Positions 62,305 to 64,000 of a stretch of 64,000 bases of DNA are shown here, piece after piece. The DNA lies in NCBI GenBank assembly GCA_011174825.1, contig DUEZ01000067.1:1-64000 (forward strand), given 5' to 3'. The stretch's first letter is position 1, and each line of letters starts with the position of its first letter. A program made the translations under genes and the position numbers. The notes below the pieces were generated by a model. That model had not been told where the DNA came from and searched no databases. It was given only the letters and a program-made list of their open reading frames with translations. Origin of the DNA: Anaerolineae bacterium. Its GTDB lineage: Bacteria; Chloroflexota; Anaerolineae; Anaerolineales; E44-bin32.

Positions 62305-64000
62305 ATGGCTGCTGAAAAACGTGAAAGGTACGAGGAGTCGGAGATTTATCGCATCCGGCATTCGGCGGCGCACGTCATGGCCCAGGCGGTGATGGAGATG
62401 TTTCCCGGTGAGGCCAAGATCGCCATTGGGCCGCCGATCGAGGACGGTTTCTACTATGACTTTGATCTACCTCGACCATTAACCCCTGAAGACCTTGAGG
62501 TGATCGAGAATCGAATGCGTGAGATCATCGCCGGCGATTACCGTTATGAGCGAGACGTGCTCTCGGCGGATAGAGCGCGCGAGTTGTTCGCTGACCAACC
62601 CTACAAGATCGAGTTGATCGAAGGGTTAGAGAGTGGGGGCACAGACGAGTATGGCGAGCCGATTGAGGGCCCGGTGGAAATATCCATTTTCACGCACGAC
62701 ACATTCACGGATCTCTGTCGCGGCCCCCATGTCGAGGACACGAGTAAAATCAACCCAGATGCGGTCAAACTTCTCAACGTCGCTGGAGCCTATTGGAGAG
62801 GCGACGAACGACGACCCATGCTGCAGCGTATTTATGGGACAGCGTGGAAGACGGCAGAGGAACTGGAGCAATACCTCTGGAGACTCGACGAGGCTCGAAG
62901 GCGGGATCATCGACGATTGGGGAAGGAGCTGGATCTCTACAGTATCAGCGATGCGGTCGGTCCTGGCTTGATCCTCTGGCACCCCAAGGGTGGAATGGTG
63001 CGCAAGATCGCTGAGGACTACTGTCGTGCCCAACACTTGGAGGCCGGATACGAATTCGTCTACTCACCGCACATCGGAAAGGCGAATTTGTGGGAGAAGA
63101 GTGGTCACTTGGATTGGTATCAGGAGGGCATGTTCGCTCCGTTGGACATTGAGGGCCAGCAGTACTACATCAAACCGATGAACTGTCCCTTCCACGTAGA
63201 GATTTATAAGAGCCGAACGCGTTCCTACCGGGACCTGCCGCTGCGGTATGCTGAGTGGGGTACGGTTTATCGGTATGAACGGAGTGGTGTGCTTCATGGT
63301 TTGTTGCGCGTACGGGGCTTCACGCAGGATGACGCCCATCACTTCTGCCGACCGGATCAGATGCCCGAAGAGATCGACATGGCCTTACAATTTAGCCTGA
63401 GTATCCTGAGAGCATTTGGTTTTGAGGACTTCTATGCGTACCTGTCGACGCGCAATCCAGAGAAATTTGCCGGAGAGCCAGAAGAATGGGACGCACCGAC
63501 GGAAGCTTTGCGCGCGTCACTCGAGCGAGCCAAGCTCCCCTATCAGATCGATGAAGGCCAGGCGGTGTTCTACGGACCCAAAATCGATCTTAAGCTCAAG
63601 GATGCGTTAAACCGCGAGTGGCAACTCTCTACGATCCAATTCGACTTCATCCTTCCGGAGCGCCTGGATCTCACGTACGTTGGCGAGGACGGTAAAGAAC
63701 ATAGACCCTACATGATCCACCGCGCGTTGGTAGGATCCATGGAGCGCTTTATGGGGGCACTCATTGAGCACCATGCAGGGGCTTTCCCGGTTTGGTTGTC
63801 ACCAGTTCAAGCCATCCTGATCCCAATTGCCGATCGCCACGTCGACTACGCAAACTCGGTAGGCGATCAGCTGAAGAAAGCGGGTTTGAGGATCGATGTC
63901 GACGAGCGCAGCGAACGCATGAATGCCAAAATCCGTGATGCTCAGCTCCAGAAGGTGCCTTATATGCTGATTATCGGGGATCAGGAAGTCGAAACGGGAG
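62305..64000 (+). CDS. thrS: Threonyl-tRNA synthetase without TGS domain, 3' end outside window
   Basis: About 565 codons are inside the window from ATG 62305 (AAGGAGGTG upstream). The protein starts straight in the editing domain (RHSAAHVMAQAV with HxxxH, GPPIEDGFYYDF, CRGPHVED), so the usual ~60-residue N-terminal TGS domain is missing. The catalytic core has motif 2 (RYERSG ... LRVRGFTQDDAHHFC), zinc ligands in MNCPFH and AHHF, and HRALVGSMERF near the end. The C-terminal anticodon-binding domain has begun when the window ends. Confidence 0.95.
   Translation, partial: MAAEKRERYEESEIYRIRHSAAHVMAQAVMEMFPGEAKIAIGPPIEDGFYYDFDLPRPLTPEDLEVIENRMREIIAGDYRYERDVLSADRARELFADQPYKIELIEGLESGGTDEYGEPIEGPVEISIFTHDTFTDLCRGPHVEDTSKINPDAVKLLNVAGAYWRGDERRPMLQRIYGTAWKTAEELEQYLWRLDEARRRDHRRLGKELDLYSISDAVGPGLILWHPKGGMVRKIAEDYCRAQHLEAGYEFVYSPHIGKANLWEKSGHLDWYQEGMFAPLDIEGQQYYIKPMNCPFHVEIYKSRTRSYRDLPLRYAEWGTVYRYERSGVLHGLLRVRGFTQDDAHHFCRPDQMPEEIDMALQFSLSILRAFGFEDFYAYLSTRNPEKFAGEPEEWDAPTEALRASLERAKLPYQIDEGQAVFYGPKIDLKLKDALNREWQLSTIQFDFILPERLDLTYVGEDGKEHRPYMIHRALVGSMERFMGALIEHHAGAFPVWLSPVQAILIPIADRHVDYANSVGDQLKKAGLRIDVDERSERMNAKIRDAQLQKVPYMLIIGDQEVETG

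Overview
The window reads as a bacterial chromosome segment, most likely from the Chloroflexota (Anaerolineae-like). Reasons are inferential: T/P-rich secreted proteins with PA14, SdrD-like, CARDB and WD40 modules, a MalT-type LuxR regulator, several stand-alone LysW-type zinc ribbons, Gram-positive-style regulation (T-box, L10 leader attenuator, GAAC-N4-GTTC operators) and many lipoproteins. No rRNA or named marker allows a firm placement.

Layout. 1-4160: the translation/secretion cluster tRNA-Trp, secE, nusG (with a long acidic N-terminal extension), rplK, rplA, L10 leader, rplJ, rplL. The usual rpoB does not follow. 4260-6300: a truncated response regulator abutting a minus-strand membrane protein/lytic transglycosylase pair whose promoter carries two LexA-like boxes. 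6400-20100: CPBP protease, three glycosyltransferases (one fused to a cNMP-binding domain), DUF3786, AIM24-like, two phosphatase-fold proteins (one lacking the catalytic Cys), an aldehyde dehydrogenase of the P5C dehydrogenase type, DUF429, and a membrane protein with an EEP domain. 20100-22600: three tiny CX2C-X17-CX2C zinc ribbons around a response regulator without its phospho-acceptor Asp.

22900-34600: a cell-surface/export region: PA14 protein, YIP1 protein, an ABC ATPase/CARDB protein/MacB-like permease operon, a duplicated scar, and two lipoproteins. 34800-47020: a DsbA-like gene diverges from a long TetR-led operon: methyltransferase fused to an HgcA-like corrinoid/membrane domain, an HgcB-like ferredoxin, an F420-type oxidoreductase, a patatin, a small membrane protein, then two ABC ATPases, two ABC-2 permeases and two membrane-fusion proteins (a YbhFSRG-like exporter with split ATPase halves). 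One fusion protein has a beta-propeller inserted in its lipoyl domain.

47340-53500: adenylate kinase, a decayed Mth938-like gene, a DUF362 protein with polyferredoxin, and an orphan oligopeptide-type permease pair. 53850-60200: tRNA-Val and a minus-strand cluster of MalT-type regulator, two small proteins, ABC exporter and M50 protease. 60480-64000: a beta-helix lipoprotein, then a T-box-controlled thrS without a TGS domain that runs off the window. Palindromic hairpin repeats sit in many intergenic gaps.
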